A DNA stretch of 64,000 nt, taken from positions 5,257,475 through 5,321,474 of the forward strand of contig NC_088775.1 in the NCBI RefSeq assembly GCF_954871325.1, written 5' to 3'. The notes beneath the pieces were generated by a model, which was not told where the DNA came from, made no database searches, and saw only the letters and a list, made by a program, of their open reading frames with translations. The position numbers were made by a program, and so were the translations under genes. Positions 9,846 to 22,560 of the stretch are shown in pieces. The first letter of the stretch is position 1. Every line of letters starts with the position of its first letter. Origin of the DNA: Gordionus sp. m RMFG-2023. Its lineage: Eukaryota > Nematomorpha > Gordioida > Chordodea > Parachordodidae.

Positions 9846-12304
9846 TTAATGTTAATAGACACCACAATTAATCTCATTAAAAAAATTTTTTTTAAATTAG
9901 TTCCTAGTAGTGACCTATATGAATTACTATAAAATTTAATAAAATAAGGCTGTGCCCTAAATTATTTTAAAAAAATTAGAAAAGTTTAAAAAATTTGGCA
10001 AATTTTAAAACTTTTAATGAAATCGTTTGATAAATTATTGAAATTTATAAAAAGTTTCTAACTTAAATTATGTTTTGATAATGTTTTCATTTTTAAAATA
10101 GCTTGTTTATTTATTTTCATTAAACCTTTTGAATGTTTGTGAATTTAATTATTTTTATTTTTTGGATATGGCATATAGCAAAAAAGAAATTAGATAAATT
10201 TGATTTATAATTAAATCAAAATCAACATATTTGAAAAGGAAGAAGACGGGTCTATTCAAGGCAAATCGCCATATTATTTTTCATAATTTTGATAGGCGAT
10301 GTATCCAAACTAAAAACTCCAAGCTCAGCAAATCGTAATTTGTATACATAAAATTTATATATTTTTTGCTCGTAAATAAATAAATTATTAATTTTTCTAA
10401 CCCTCTCCCTCATCCTTTCCAAATAATTTTTATAAATAAGAACGCTGTTTTAAATTATTTATAAAATTTTAAAATCTTAGTTAAAATAAATCGTAAACTG
10501 TCTTATTTTTTTAAACATCTTGATAATTTTAACATTATTTTAAAATTTCATATAATAATAGTATAATTAAGTTGTAATTAATCAATTTAAATATTATCGA
10601 TGACGCCAAAATTAATAATTCTGATTATTTTTCTATATTCGATAGCACTTATCAATATTAGTTGCGTACAATGTAAATATAATTTTATGTCAATTTCATT
10701 TATAAAAATTTTTTGAAATTATTTTATTGCATACTATTTTATATAAAGGCAACGCCTCAGGTAAAGAATTTTTATATTTTAATGAGTAATATTTTTATAG
10801 AGATTTTAACATGAGCTAGGGAAGAGAATTTATAAAATTTTTCTAAATGAACATATAAATTAAAATTATCATTTAAAATTATGACATATTGATTGCTAAA
10901 TATTGTTTTTTTTATGTAACGTGGCAAAGTGCATTTCTAATGCCTGATTAATATTCTTAAAAAAATAATTTAATTTTATAGATTGACTATAAAAATTACA
11001 TTGTATAGCATTTTAAACATGTATTCACTTTTTATATTATCAATTTCCTTTTGATAATCATTTAAAAAATACAGTCTAAAATATTTAAAATGACCAGATA
11101 TTCAGGGTGAGACAATATGATAATTAAATTTAAAAAATATAGAGGCGAGTGGGAAATTTATTTTAAACCTTAGCAAGATCTGAAAATACACAAACCTTCA
11201 AGTCTAATGATGTTGTATAGATAATATATTTAACATTATGCTTTTATTGAAAAATAAAATATATTGTTTGTTTACATATTAATTTGAAGTTGATGAAGGT
11301 AATGTATTATTTTCTTTATATAATTTATAAAAGGAGAGCTAAAAAATTTATATCAGTTTTTTGCATGTAATTATTTTAAATCTATCTGATTTTATTTTTA
11401 TTTTATAGAATTGAGTTGAATAAGAATTTCTAATACTAAAATTAATAAGAAAAATGGCGCGTTTTTTAAAAAAAGATAATTATTTTTGAGTATAAATGCT
11501 TAAAAAATTAGAATGGCAGATCTCCAGGATATAGTTTGATGGTTGTAAAACCTATATGATTTCACATGTTAGAATTTATTATTTTCTCTGAGTCCTAAAT
11601 TTGTATTGCCTTAGAGTGACTATGGGCATAAAAATGATAATTTTGAGGTATTGAATTTCATAGATTCAGAATGTCGATGTATTTTATATCGCACTACGAA
11701 ATATAAATGCGAATTATAAAAGAATATAAAAATAAAATATAAAATTTGGTTAGAAAAATATTTCAATTTTTTAGAACAAATATATAATTTTTTATTCTTC
11801 AACCAAATTTATTGATAAATTAACTCATTAATTTTTAGGATTATCATTTATTTTCAAGAAATTTCCTATTTAATTAGTGTTTTTAAATCATGATTATCAG
11901 AACCATCAAAAGATATAATTTAAAATTTATCAGTATTAAATGGAATAATTTTTTAGCTTAAAATTGGCTTTCAATTAATAATTAGGTTTAGAGTCTTAAA
12001 CAGAATAAATTAATAAATTACATAGTTAGATAAATTTATCAATATTATTATAAATAATTACAACAAACATATTTCTATATAAAATTTCTATAACTATGTG
12101 AAGACTTTGGATTAGAAAAATCAAATTCATTAAAATATAGTTAGATAATAAAATAAAATATTTGTAATTATTAATAATTTCAAATAATCATCATCTTGAA
12201 AATTTAAATTTAAACAATGATTAATAAGACAGGACTAAAAGATAAAAATTTTTATAATTAATTTTATTAATAATTAAATAAATTTAACGTTAGTTTCAAA
12301 ATAA
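9846..12304. other. AT-rich stretch holding old dispersed repeats
   Basis: No gene is recognised. About 11,250-11,620 is a diverged copy of units also seen at 12,680-13,290 and 14,840-15,240. About 11,797-12,310 is a diverged copy of sequence at 62,355-63,130. Confidence 0.5.
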
Positions 12305-12310
12305 CAGATC
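11797..12310. repeat. Old interspersed repeat, copy 1 (partner at 62.36-63.0 kb)
   Basis: Shared ordered blocks include GATAAATTAACTCATTAAT (present in both copies), CATTTATTTTCAA / CATTTTATTTTCAA, AGATAATAAAAT and TTAATAAGACAG / TTAATAAAACAG. The 62-kb copy is interrupted by a GC-rich array. The family is not recognised. Confidence 0.55.
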
Positions 12311-12422
12311 GGGTTTATTTTAAAAATATGAAATATTACTAAATTATTGTTATTAATTAAATTTAACCAAGGGTTTATTTTAAAAATATAAAATATTACT
12401 AAATTATTGTTAATTTAAATCA
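12305..12422. repeat. Two-copy tandem repeat, about 60 bp
   Basis: GGGTTTATTTTAAAAATATR followed by AAATATTACTAAATTATTGT occurs twice in succession with few differences. Confidence 0.8.
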
Positions 12423-12679
12423 GGAGCATAATGTAATAATTATTAATATATAAATAATCTGTAATATAAATTGCCAATATCTTATTTCTTCTGATGAGGC
12501 ATCTTGGTTTGACTATATAAAATCGTCGCCATTGAAATTAAAAATATTATCTACTAACTGATTTATATTAAATCACGCGATAAAAATTAATCGGCACAAT
12601 TATTATCACTGGATAAAATTGATTATAAAAAATTTATTAGATAAATTAGATTTACATTTTTTTCTGAGGATTATGAATA

Positions 12680-13290
12680 AATATTTTGTTTGTTTATATA
12701 TTAATAGATTTAGAAGATGATAATGGTATGGTATTTTATTATTTTTTATTATATAATAGTAGTGTTGTTAAACGGCTCATTTTGAGCCGGTTTTTAAAAA
12801 CGGCTAACTCAATATTTTGGCCTGAAAAATATAGCCTAAGCCTTGAGATTTTGCTAATAGATGTCCAAGCCTTTGTTCCTTCTACAAACAAAATCGTCAG
12901 GCTTGAGTTATATTATTCTGGATGAAATAGTGAGTTAGCCGTTTTTAAAAATCGGCTCAAAACGAGCCGTTTAACAACACTATATAATAGAATAAAATAG
13001 AATAGAATTTAGACAATCATTTATATGATTAACTATTTTGCATTCATTTTATCTTCTCATTTATCATATTTAAAAATATGTCGATTCGGAAAATTATTAA
13101 TAAAAATGATTAAAAAGCTGAATAGAATAGGATTAAATAAATAAAATTTTATAAAAAAGATGAATTCCTGAGAGTAAATGCATCATAAATTAGAAAAAAT
13201 TTGCCGAGTTATAAATCATATCAGTGGGACCTCAGATATTTAAAGTTTTTCTTATCTCTTAGTCCTTAATTTGTAGTAGGACTAAGAATG
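12680..13290. repeat. Diverged dispersed repeat unit, split by a MITE
   Basis: Ordered blocks (TTTGTTTATATATTAATAGA, TTTGCATTCATTTT, AAAGATGAAT, CCTGAGAGTAAATGC, TTAGTCCTTAAT) match about 14,840-15,240 and, more weakly, about 11,250-11,620. The hAT MITE at 12,760-12,982 inserted into this copy. Confidence 0.5.
12760..12982. mobile_element. hAT-type MITE, 223 bp, with 8-bp target duplication
   Basis: The terminal inverted repeats begin TAGTGTTGTTAAACGGCTC and continue inward through a second arm (TTTTTAAAAACGGCTAACTC at the left and its complement at the right). TATAATAG flanks both sides (12,752-12,759 and 12,983-12,990). The 8-bp duplication marks the hAT superfamily. There is no coding capacity. 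This is the best-preserved member of a family with at least six more copies in the window. Confidence 0.9.
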
Positions 13291-13397
13291 CCCTCTGTTA
13301 GATACCTACCTGTTATAACATATATCTAATTTGGGATTATAATTTAACTTATAAAAAAGAAATATTGATAGTATCTAAATATTTGACATGTCTGAAA

Positions 13398-13594
13398 TAG
13401 TGTTGTAAAAAAAGCCCAATCTGGCCTATTTTTAAAATCGTTCAGATTGAGTTTTATGTGTAAATCATATTATAAAAGTCTCGAGATTTGACAAATAAAA
13501 TTCCAAGCCTTTCTAACATATATGACAAAATATCCTGGTTAATCTAATATTATTTTTGGCCGTTTTTAAAAATAGGTCCAAATCAAAAACACTA
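13398..13594. mobile_element. hAT MITE of the TAGTGTTG family, decayed copy
   Basis: It starts TAGTGTTGTAAAA and ends AAAAACACTA, with internal inverted segments TTTTTAAAATCG / GGCCGTTTTTAAAAATAGG. No matching 8-bp flank remains. Confidence 0.7.
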
Positions 13595-16500
13595 TCCTTC
13601 TCTCATTATTTTTCAGTTCATATTTTATATTAAAAGTACACAAAAATTCTTTGATTTTTAAAAAAAAAATTGATTGGATTTTTTTCCTTACTTTCTCCTG
13701 AGGTATATAAAATTAAGATCAAACTAATTCTTTTCTTATTACAAATATGTATGCATATATTAATTTTTGTTTTGTAGATAATAAGGGCATCTATTTCATA
13801 TTATAAATAATTTTTTTAAAACAAAGTTATGTTTAAATATGATAACTTAAATGCGGAAACTTGAGGAAAATTATGTAACAGTAGTTATTGAGGCAATTTC
13901 AATGAACAGTTTCCATATATATTTTAATATCTCATAAATTTTAGTTATTCTTAGAATTCTCTCGTTTTTTTTCCTGTTTTTTTCCTATTTTTTTAATTTT
14001 AATTTGTTTTATATAAAATTGCAATAATTATGACATTATTTAGAAAATTTTTGTTTTCATCAGAATATGTAGAGAGACTATTTGGCATTTCAAATTTGTT
14101 AAATAAGTATAATAAAACTTCTTAAATAAGGAATAAAAATTGATACACTTTTAAAATAAGTTATATTTTTTAAAAAATTAGTAAAAAATATTTTAAATAT
14201 ATTTAAGTGTTTCGTTATATTTTATGATTATTAATCAAATCCTATTTTATTATATAAATAGTAATTATTATGTTATTATAAATAGTAATTATTATGTTAT
14301 TATAAATACTCTAGAAAATTAAAATTACATGAAATTAATGACTTTTGTAAATGACACAGTATACATCTACTAAATAATATAATACGATATAAAAATTGAC
14401 CAATGTAATCTCTTAGATAATATAATTATACATTGAGGTGGTAGGATAGATATATTATTTAGATTGTTGTGATAATTAGATCTGTCCTTCGGATATTATC
14501 CTTTTTTTTTACGTAGGCGAGGTAGAAGTTTAATGATTATATTATCGGTTATAAATAATTTTTGCTCTCTAGATCTATGTAATAAAATTAATTATTATAA
14601 TAAAGCCAACAAATTTTGTTTTTATTTAATAGCGAAAGCATTATTCAATTCATCAAATATTCGATTCTAAAAAAATTCTTTATTAAAATAGAAAAAATAA
14701 TGGCTTATCAATTAAAAAGTTAAAATATTCCGCAAGGAACATATTTATCGAATAATTTTGAATATTTATGAATAGTTTCACTTTGCAAAATAAAATGAAA
14801 TTTTTTTAATGATTTTTTGATGCATCTAAAATACAACATGAAAATATTTTGTTATATATTAATTTATTTAGAAGGTATTTTATTATTTTCTTTACATAAT
14901 CTATTTAAATTGATTAATGAAATGCACACAAGTAGTTATATGAATGATTATTTATTTTGCATTCATTTTGTTTTCAATTTTATAATTAAGCCATTTTTAA
15001 CAATATGCCGAATGGAAAAATTTTTAAAAAAATTACTTAGAAAAATAATGAAAAAGATGAATAGAAAAAGGACTAAATACATGATTTTTTTTAAAAAGGA
15101 AGATTATTCCTAAGAGTGAATGCTTTTAGAAGATATTTGGAGGAGTGTAAAACCTCACAATAGGATACAGATTTTAAAATTTATTCTTTCCTCCGAGTCC
15201 TTAATTTATAATAAGTGTTAGAATGATCAAAGGATTAGGCAAGAATATTGTTTCTTTCAAGAATTTCTGCAGTGTAAATAAAGCCACTTCTAGACTTGAA
15301 AAAAAATTCAATCTAGGTAAGCCCTTAAAATAAAAATATTCAGGTTTATATTAGTATTCTTTACTTTTGAAACACAAGTAGTTAACAGCTACATTCTAAA
15401 AAGGTACACAGTGATCATGAACGCGGTGCTAACTCATCTTTTTTTTTAAATTTAATATAAAAGAATTTTCAATAAAAATATTGAGAAAAAATATCTGAGA
15501 ATGGAATATTTTATGGAAATAAAATATTATAATAGCATATATTTGCATTATTTTTTTATTAAAACTAGGGTTTAATTAATTTTCTAAAATATTTGTTTCT
15601 CTACAAAAATAAGCTTGACTCAACAAATATTCTATTGGAGAACAGTATTTTTATAAAAATTAATTTTCAATCTAAGAAATCATCATATTAGAATAATGTA
15701 TTATTATTGGATTACATACAAAATTTTACACAATCTTGTTATATGGGTTATGATCGTTGAAAATTTAATTTCTTTTTAATTAGTTCAGATAGAGGCCATA
15801 ATTTATTTTGTAAATTCCAAAACAAACGTTGCCATTTTGATATTGCAATGCTGTGTTTTCTTATAATTGTAATTCCCTAGAAGAATCTTGTGGCATCTTG
15901 TATTACCACTAAGTTTAATGTATTGACAAGAACATATTCTGACTTCGGATGGAGGTCAATGTTATTTAAATCATTAGTTAACTTAGTAGAAGTAGCTGTT
16001 GTGAAATATTAGGCTCTTAGAATCTTTGAATAGCATATTTAAATATTCTTAAAGTTAAGGTTTGTCTATATATTATCTTTATACTAATGCAGAGTATTTA
16101 TTAGCTCAATACAATCTATATCATCACAGGAAGTTAATTTTTGTTTGTTTTAATTTATTTGATATTGCTAAATTTTAATCTATAGTTTCCTTTATTTTAT
16201 TTTTAGGCATTACTTATCATATGATGCGTTCTCTAAAAATATATATATCCTAAAAATTAATACTAATTTTTTTAAGAATATGTATTTATATTAATTATTC
16301 ATAAAATTTAGTCTAATTAATAATTCTATATAATATTAAGTAAAAAAATTTGTTATGCAGATCTAACTAAAACTTATTATAATTAAAAAATGTGAATATA
16401 AACTTAGAGATGTATTTCCATAGAATAGCAGTGACTTAGATGCTAATATATACTCTATTTATGAAAAGCTTAGGAGACATTTAATACTAATATTTTATAT

Positions 16501-17540
16501 ATTACCAGCCTTCTCTTTGTGAAATCCAAGATATTTTTCGAAACCTGACCAATGTATTTTTATAAGTCCATGGTTTAGGTAATAGTTTTAGAATGCTATA
16601 GTACAATTTCTATATTCTGAATCATTTAAATGTCTAGGACAAGTGAGAGTCTGAGGTCATATTATAATCTGTATCTCTCACATTTTTTGGGCTTATCAAG
16701 TATTAATAAAATATTAAAAAAGGCACACAAAAAGAATCAGACATTTTTAAATTTTTTTTTAATTATTATAATTATTTGAATATACTTAATAAGATATATT
16801 ATAAATATCTAAAAAGTAGCTAGTAACTCATGACGGTTGCATACTTTTATAAACTATAAACAGTTAATTTGGTCTTTCAAGTGTAACAAATTGCCCTGCC
16901 TGGTCAACTTTTTAAAAATCCTTAACGTTTTTCTGCACGGTCTTAATATTAGGTCTAACCTGAAATTGAAAATAAACAACCATTAATCATATTTGGGAGT
17001 AGGTAAATTTAAGAAAAACTGTACAACATAGATTATCACTTCTATCAAATATCAGAATTCATCAATAATTACAAGACATTATATATATGTCCAATTTATT
17101 CCAATAAAAATTTGATCCTTTTTTTGATCAAATAAAAATAAAACTTAATAATAATTTGTAATCTCTAAAAAAGCTAATAAAAAAATATTATTTTAACAAT
17201 TATGTTATAGAATAATTTTTTAATATTTTCTAACCACTTTTAAGCGAGCAGGGCAACTCTATTTATTGCGTGACCAAGCCGGTTAAATTTTTTGGGCCCG
17301 GTAACCTTTCGGGTATTGCTGATTGGATACTATTTATTATTATAATGAATATTAATTCCTTATTAGTTAATTATTGATTAGATAAATATAATTTGAAAAT
17401 ATAACTATTTTTTATCAATCGAGTATCTTACATGTATCATTTGGTATTTTAAAACTAATCATTAAATAAATCTTGTTCGAAAGTGGAAACTAGGTTTTAT
17501 ATTTTATGAAACTTTAAAAAAAATGATATTTCTGATACAT
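13595..17540. other. AT-rich stretch, no gene seen
   Basis: It contains diverged dispersed units (13,858-14,025; 14,840-15,240) and a short block at 14,495-14,540 (GTAGGCGAGGTAGAAGTTTAA) that recurs at about 19,511. The open frame at 14,817-15,113 coincides with the repeat unit and is not a credible gene. Single-copy-looking AT-rich sequence fills 15.3-17.2 kb. Confidence 0.55.
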
Positions 17541-17830
17541 GTTTGTTGGGGGGGGGGGAGGATCTACAATGGAGTCTTTGTTCTTTTTGTCTCTGGAGTT
17601 GCTGCAATTGACACATAAACGGAAGGTAATAAAAATTCTAAATTATATAGCGAGAGGAGCAGGCAGGAGTAGAAATAGGAATGACCTCTAGCCATTTGTA
17701 GCCGTTTTTGCGTTATATGATTAAGTTAGGACTTGGCAGTTTGAAAGAATGCAGATGAGAACTCGATTTTATGCTTAGGAGGTGGGTCTAATATGAGTTA
17801 GGAGAATAGATAAAAAAGAGACTTTAAAAA
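17541..17830. other. GC-elevated unassigned block after a poly-G run
   Basis: After eleven or so G residues the composition is clearly less AT-rich than on either side. No long frame, inverted repeat or known motif was recognised. It could be a remnant of a transposon or an untranslated element region. Confidence 0.4.
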
Positions 17831-18486
17831 AAAATTATTTATATCTAAATGATATTTTATTTCAAAGATTTGGGATCTGCAGGTAAAAAATATTGTTCAT
17901 GCAGTATTTTGAATTATAAATATCATTGAAATTCAAATCATTACATGTGATATTGATATAATACTTTTAAACATTGGCGATTTTAAAATTGCTGGTAATT
18001 ATACCTATAGTAACTTATAATAATGTCTAGGCTGCTAAATGGAGTGCTAAACAAAATATTTTGGCCTATTTATAAAATTATGGCAAATATTATGGAGAAA
18101 CTAAGCCCTTTATCTTGATGCCAAATCTAGATGATTGCTAATTTTTTAAAAATGTCCTAATAATCTTCATTTTTTGGCTAAAAGGTAGAAAGTTTTTTTC
18201 ACCCCCCCTCCCCTTTCGTTAGATACCTGTAATAACTTATATATAATTTACAACATTCACTTCAGTTAAAATAATCTCATAAAAATATAACACAATAATA
18301 TTTTGAATATTTTTCAAATTATATGTGATAAATAGTTATGATTATAATTAAGTGCATTACCTTTATCAAAATATTAGTTTCAAAGCAGTTTTTCCCCACG
18401 CTCAATTTATACTGGCAGTGTAAAAATAGAAAATTTTAAGTTAAATATAAGGATGGTACAAAACGCAATATTCCCTTCATAATTAA

Positions 18487-18494
18487 CGTACGAC
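18487..18494. repeat. 8-bp target-site duplication, left
   Basis: CGTACGAC, repeated exactly at 19,340-19,347 on the far side of the hAT element. Confidence 0.9.
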
Positions 18495-19339
18495 CAGGGA
18501 TCCAAACCGAAACGAATATCGGTTCGGTTCGGGTTCAGGTTCGGATAAAAATAACGGTTCAAGGTTCAGGTTCGGTTCGTAAAATATTAAAATATCAGTT
18601 CGGTTCGAACCTCTAAAAACCGGTTTGAACACTTTTGTATTCAAACCTACATTCTAATTATTTAGAGGGAAAATATTTTTTTTTTATCATTAATTTAAAA
18701 AACACATGTATAAAACCTTCATTTTTATTAATTGTACATTATAAAATAATATTTAATTTATAAATATAAAATTAAAAATCAATAATTAATTATTACTTTT
18801 TTTTACTTAAAATTTTTTTATTAAGCCGGACAATTAATACATTTTCAAAATTCGTCTCACTCAAATTACATCTATAAGGAGATAGTATAAATTTAAGTGT
18901 TGAAAAACATCTTTCCACACTAACTTGAGCCGACACTGCCAATATGATATCAGATTTGATGTGTCATTTATAACATTTTGGATTTAATTTTTCTTTAAAC
19001 ATTATAATTTATAAGATTAAAGTATTTAAAAAATGTTGTAAAATTACAATATACTAAAGTTTATAAAAATTATGACCGACACTTAAATCAAATGTGATTG
19101 ATGCTAATTTTAAAATAATTCGGATATAATTGAAATTTTTTCCATATACTAATAATAACTTACATATTATTTTATAAGAATAAAATCATGAAGCTTGAAC
19201 CGGTTCAGAAGCATTTTAGTGGTTCGGTTTAGGTTCAGATAGGAATTTTTTTTAGCGGTTTAGGTTTGGTTCAGGTTCGATAAAAAATACCGGTTTTTAG
19301 CGATTTAACGGTTTGGTTCAGGTTCTGTTTGGATCCCTG
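18495..19339 (-). mobile_element. hAT deletion derivative, 845 bp
   Basis: Ends are CAGGGATCCAAACCGAAAC at the left and TTTGGATCCCTG at the right, with GGTTCGGTTCGGGTTCAGG-type subterminal arrays on both sides. The 8-bp duplication CGTACGAC is perfect. On the minus strand near 18,840-18,960 the reading VSVERCFSTLKFILS then YRCNLSE matches the hAT C-terminal dimerisation domain (usual form ERxFSxLK...). The rest of the transposase is missing, so the copy is non-autonomous. The perfect duplication points to a relatively recent insertion. Confidence 0.9.
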
Positions 19340-19347
19340 CGTACGAC
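19340..19347. repeat. 8-bp target-site duplication, right
   Basis: CGTACGAC, the partner of 18,487-18,494. Confidence 0.9.
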
Positions 19348-19744
19348 CACTATTTTGTCATTTGATGTTTTTATGTTAAAATTTTGCTATATTTGTATTA
19401 AGGCTTACATCTCTTTAAAATTTGAATAGCGAAATAATAAAAATTTACTTATAAAATTAATATATTTGAAATATAATTGCATCTGTTCATATATTTCAAT
19501 ATTATTTCTTTACTTAGGCGAGGTAGGAACTTAAGATAACATGATCATTACTTCTGCACATTTTAAAAGAGGGTCAAAGGTACTTAAAATTACCTAAAAA
19601 GTTTCACGGCCTAATCCCCTAATTTTATTTGTCAATACGTCGCCAATTTTTATTTTCTATAAAATAATATTCAAATTTATATATTTGTTTTTATTTTGTT
19701 TTAATTAGTTAGTTGAACCATAAATTAAAATATGATTAAACTCT

Positions 19745-22150
19745 TGTCAATATAATATGATAAATATTTATTGTATTCCATAATAAATCAACTAAAAAAA
19801 GTCGATTCTCAACTCGATCCCCTTTTATTTTTTAAAAATTTGTCTGTTGGTGATATATACATTAACTAATTAAATGTAAAATTTTACTTTTCAAATCGGC
19901 TTACTTCATGAGATATGGCCATCTTTAGAAACGCGAAAATTCCAAAATACACTATATTTAATTTTAAATATCTCAAAAAATAATTAAGCTAGAAACACAA
20001 TTAAAATCTTATTAAATTGCTTTAGAATAGCCCTTTAAATGATACAAAATTAATTTTATTGAAAAAAGTCTATAACTAAAAACCGGAAATAGAAAACCGA
20101 AAATGGCTATAAAATAAAAATTGTTCTTTATTTTTCTTTCAAATATTTATTTTCACAGATAGCCAATATACCTCTTAATATTTGTACAAAATCCTAGATT
20201 GGGACGAGTATTGGGCCAATAGTTATTACTCTAAATATAAGTAGTATAACTTAAATCCTATATTATACCAAATGTATAGTAATTTACGAAACAAATAAAA
20301 AGAAAAGTCGTTCGTTTTTTTGAATCGGGCCTGAAATATTTTTTTTATAAATCTTTCGAGCCGTGTTAGAAAAATTAGGCCCTATGTAGATCACTAGTAT
20401 ACATTGTGTCATATTTAACACATTAGTTTAGCTATTTTATTTTAGAAAGAAAATAATTGTAAAAATAATTGTAAAAATATTTATAACTTTATTTAGTTTA
20501 TATTACATGAATGTCAATGCGAAATTAATATTATATTAAACATATTAATTAAATAATATTATATTAAACATTAATTAAATAATATCATATATTAAATAAT
20601 CGAAGGAATTAGAATAAAATTTGACGCATTTATCCTTCCAACTGAATAAATACATGATATTTTTGTGTCCCGGGAATTCGTTTGGCCGTTAAAAATCTAT
20701 TTTCGAGATTTGTTGCCATTCTTAATTATTCAATGTTGTTGACAAATATGTAATTAATCCCCAGGATATTAATTCTCGAATAATTATATAAATCCACATG
20801 AGTTAGTATATGATTTTCATAAAGACGTTGCAGGCTTGCCCTAGCCGTTAACCTCTTAGTAATTCCCCTTAAATTATTGCAAGGAGTTTTGCCATGGGCA
20901 GTGCAAAAAAATACCATTCTGCCTTGATCCCAAAATCATTATAATGATTGTAGAGGTTTACAAAGTTATTTATTAAAAAATTATTGAAATCTTATCAAAT
21001 CTTTCTTTCAAGAATATAATTAATTTTATTTGAAATAAATAAAAGGAACATGATCTTGATCAGCAAAAGCTTAGTTCTCTGCAAAATCGGATATTATTAG
21101 ATATTCCCCATCCTTCAAATTCGATATTAATGACTTAAAAAATGAAGATTGTTCCGAAGAAATATATGCATGAGGAATTAAAATATTTAATTTTTCAATC
21201 AAATACTCCACAAATTCGCTGACGGACTTAGTTAACGTTTCGAGGGTGGTACGATCTGCCACCAACCAGTGTTTAAATGATATATAATCTATGGCATTAT
21301 TATCAAAGAATAAATGTAGTCTTTTTTTAAGTTCCAAAGTACCGGGATACATTTGGCATTTTCTTAAGTAACAGCAAGGCTGGGCTGGATTACATAGACT
21401 TTGTGCAATGTAGTGTTTATAATCTTTTAAGGGAGGAAATGGATGATTATGCTGGTTTGCAACTTATATAATTTACCACCAATTATAATTAATTAAAATT
21501 TTTGATGAAATGTGCAGATGCAAATTGTATGCTTATCATGATAGCAAACTTTCTTAAACCTTTCTTTATATTACTGTTTATTTCTTATTAGTAAATAATT
21601 CTTTTACATTACATAAAACTAATCTATTATACACTTGGTTCTTTTTTCCTAACTTCATTGGTATAAAATTATTTATCCTGGCATATAAGTCTGCTATTTT
21701 CATCAGAATTATAAAATTGTTATTTTGCATTTTTTAAATCAGATTTTTTAGGGTTTTAGTTTTAATGCTATTATTTCACATATATTGCCCACTTTAAAAA
21801 AAGAAAATGATTACTCTATATTTGGTATAAAATAGGATTTAAGCCATCTTATATTTATAGTGTAATAACTATCGGCCCAGTACTCTTCCCAATCTAGGAA
21901 TTTGTATAAACATTAAGAAATATAATACTTTTTGAGATATTTAAAATTAAATATAGTCTATTTTGGAATTTCCACGTTTCTAAAGATGACCATATCTCAT
22001 GAAGTAAGCTGAGTTGAGAATTAAAATTATATATTTTTACTAGTTAGTATATATACCATCATACAAATTAAAAAAAATATTGAAGAGGGTCAGATTGAAT
22101 CTTCAGTTGATTTGATATGGAATACAACATATATCGATAATGTCTAAATA
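19745..22150 (-). mobile_element. DNA element with long terminal inverted repeats, about 2.4 kb, degraded
   Basis: The left arm (about 19,745-20,285) and right arm (about 21,805-22,150) are inverted copies. Shared blocks include CTTACTTCATGAGATATGG, ATCTTTAGAAACG, ATTTAATTTTAAATATCTCA, TAGATTGGG and TATTGTATTCCAT-like ends. The left arm carries about 150 bp absent from the right. Between the arms, on the minus strand, lie two coding remnants (20,726-20,917 and 21,071-21,460). The arms are diverged, so the insertion is old. Exact ends and target duplication were not resolved. Confidence 0.75.
20726..21460 (-). pseudogene. Remnant of a repetitive arthropod protein family (AHGK-PC type)
   Basis: Upstream on the minus strand is a Cys-rich stretch (AQSLCNPAQPCCYLRKC), then a block (about 21,071-21,352) with KHWLVADRTTLETL, EFVEYLIEKL, SSEQSSFFKSL and DGEYLIISDFAEN. 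After a gap, 20,726-20,917 reads FFCTAHGKTPCNNLRGITKR and ASLQRLYENHIL. From memory, these motifs in this order (S/ADRxTLE..., LNDGEYLVIADFSENY, FFATSHGKxxCDGxGGxxKR, ASLQ) characterise a multi-copy uncharacterised protein common in arthropod genomes. The middle of that protein, between the two remnants, is absent here. Placement between long inverted repeats suggests the family is encoded by a DNA transposon; its superfamily is not identified. Confidence 0.6.
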
Positions 22151-22329
22151 TATTTATCCTGTTTATATCCATTTTTAAATAATAATAATTAATGTAATAA
22201 TTATAAATTTTAAAATATTTTAAAATCGGAACCTGTTAAACATCCAAATTTTTCCAGAAATTTTTTAAAAATAATATTTTCTATTGATTTAAAATATATC
22301 TTTATATTAATTAGCTAGTGCGAGTGGAT

Positions 22330-22560
22330 ATTCAGGTTACTTTTTATTTTTTGGAATATAATAATATAACATTCACGCCGGGCTAAATTAAAATATTTAT
22401 TATGGTGACCCGAACCATTATTCATAAATTTTTAGTTTAGTTACAGTTCATGTAAAAAATTATAATGGTTACGGCTAGGTTACTGTTCTTAAGAAAATAT
22501 TTATAGAATTTCGATTTAATGGTTTATAAAAGTTCATTATGGTTATAAAATTTTTTTATT
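22330..22560. repeat. Decayed hAT-like terminal sequence
   Basis: The stretch GACCCGAACCATTATTCAT ... TTACAGTTCATG ... GGTTACGGCTAGGTTACTG resembles the GGTTCGG/GGTTACGG subterminal arrays of hAT elements such as the one at 18.5 kb. The ends are not defined. Confidence 0.35.

Noticed and set aside
14817-15113. 98-codon plus-strand frame
   Set aside because: It coincides with a dispersed repeat unit whose other copies are not open, and its composition is low-complexity.
16884-17250. hAT element bounded by TTGCCCTGC and GCAGGGCAA
   Set aside because: Only a 9-bp inverted match, with no 8-bp duplication or extended arms; too weak to call.
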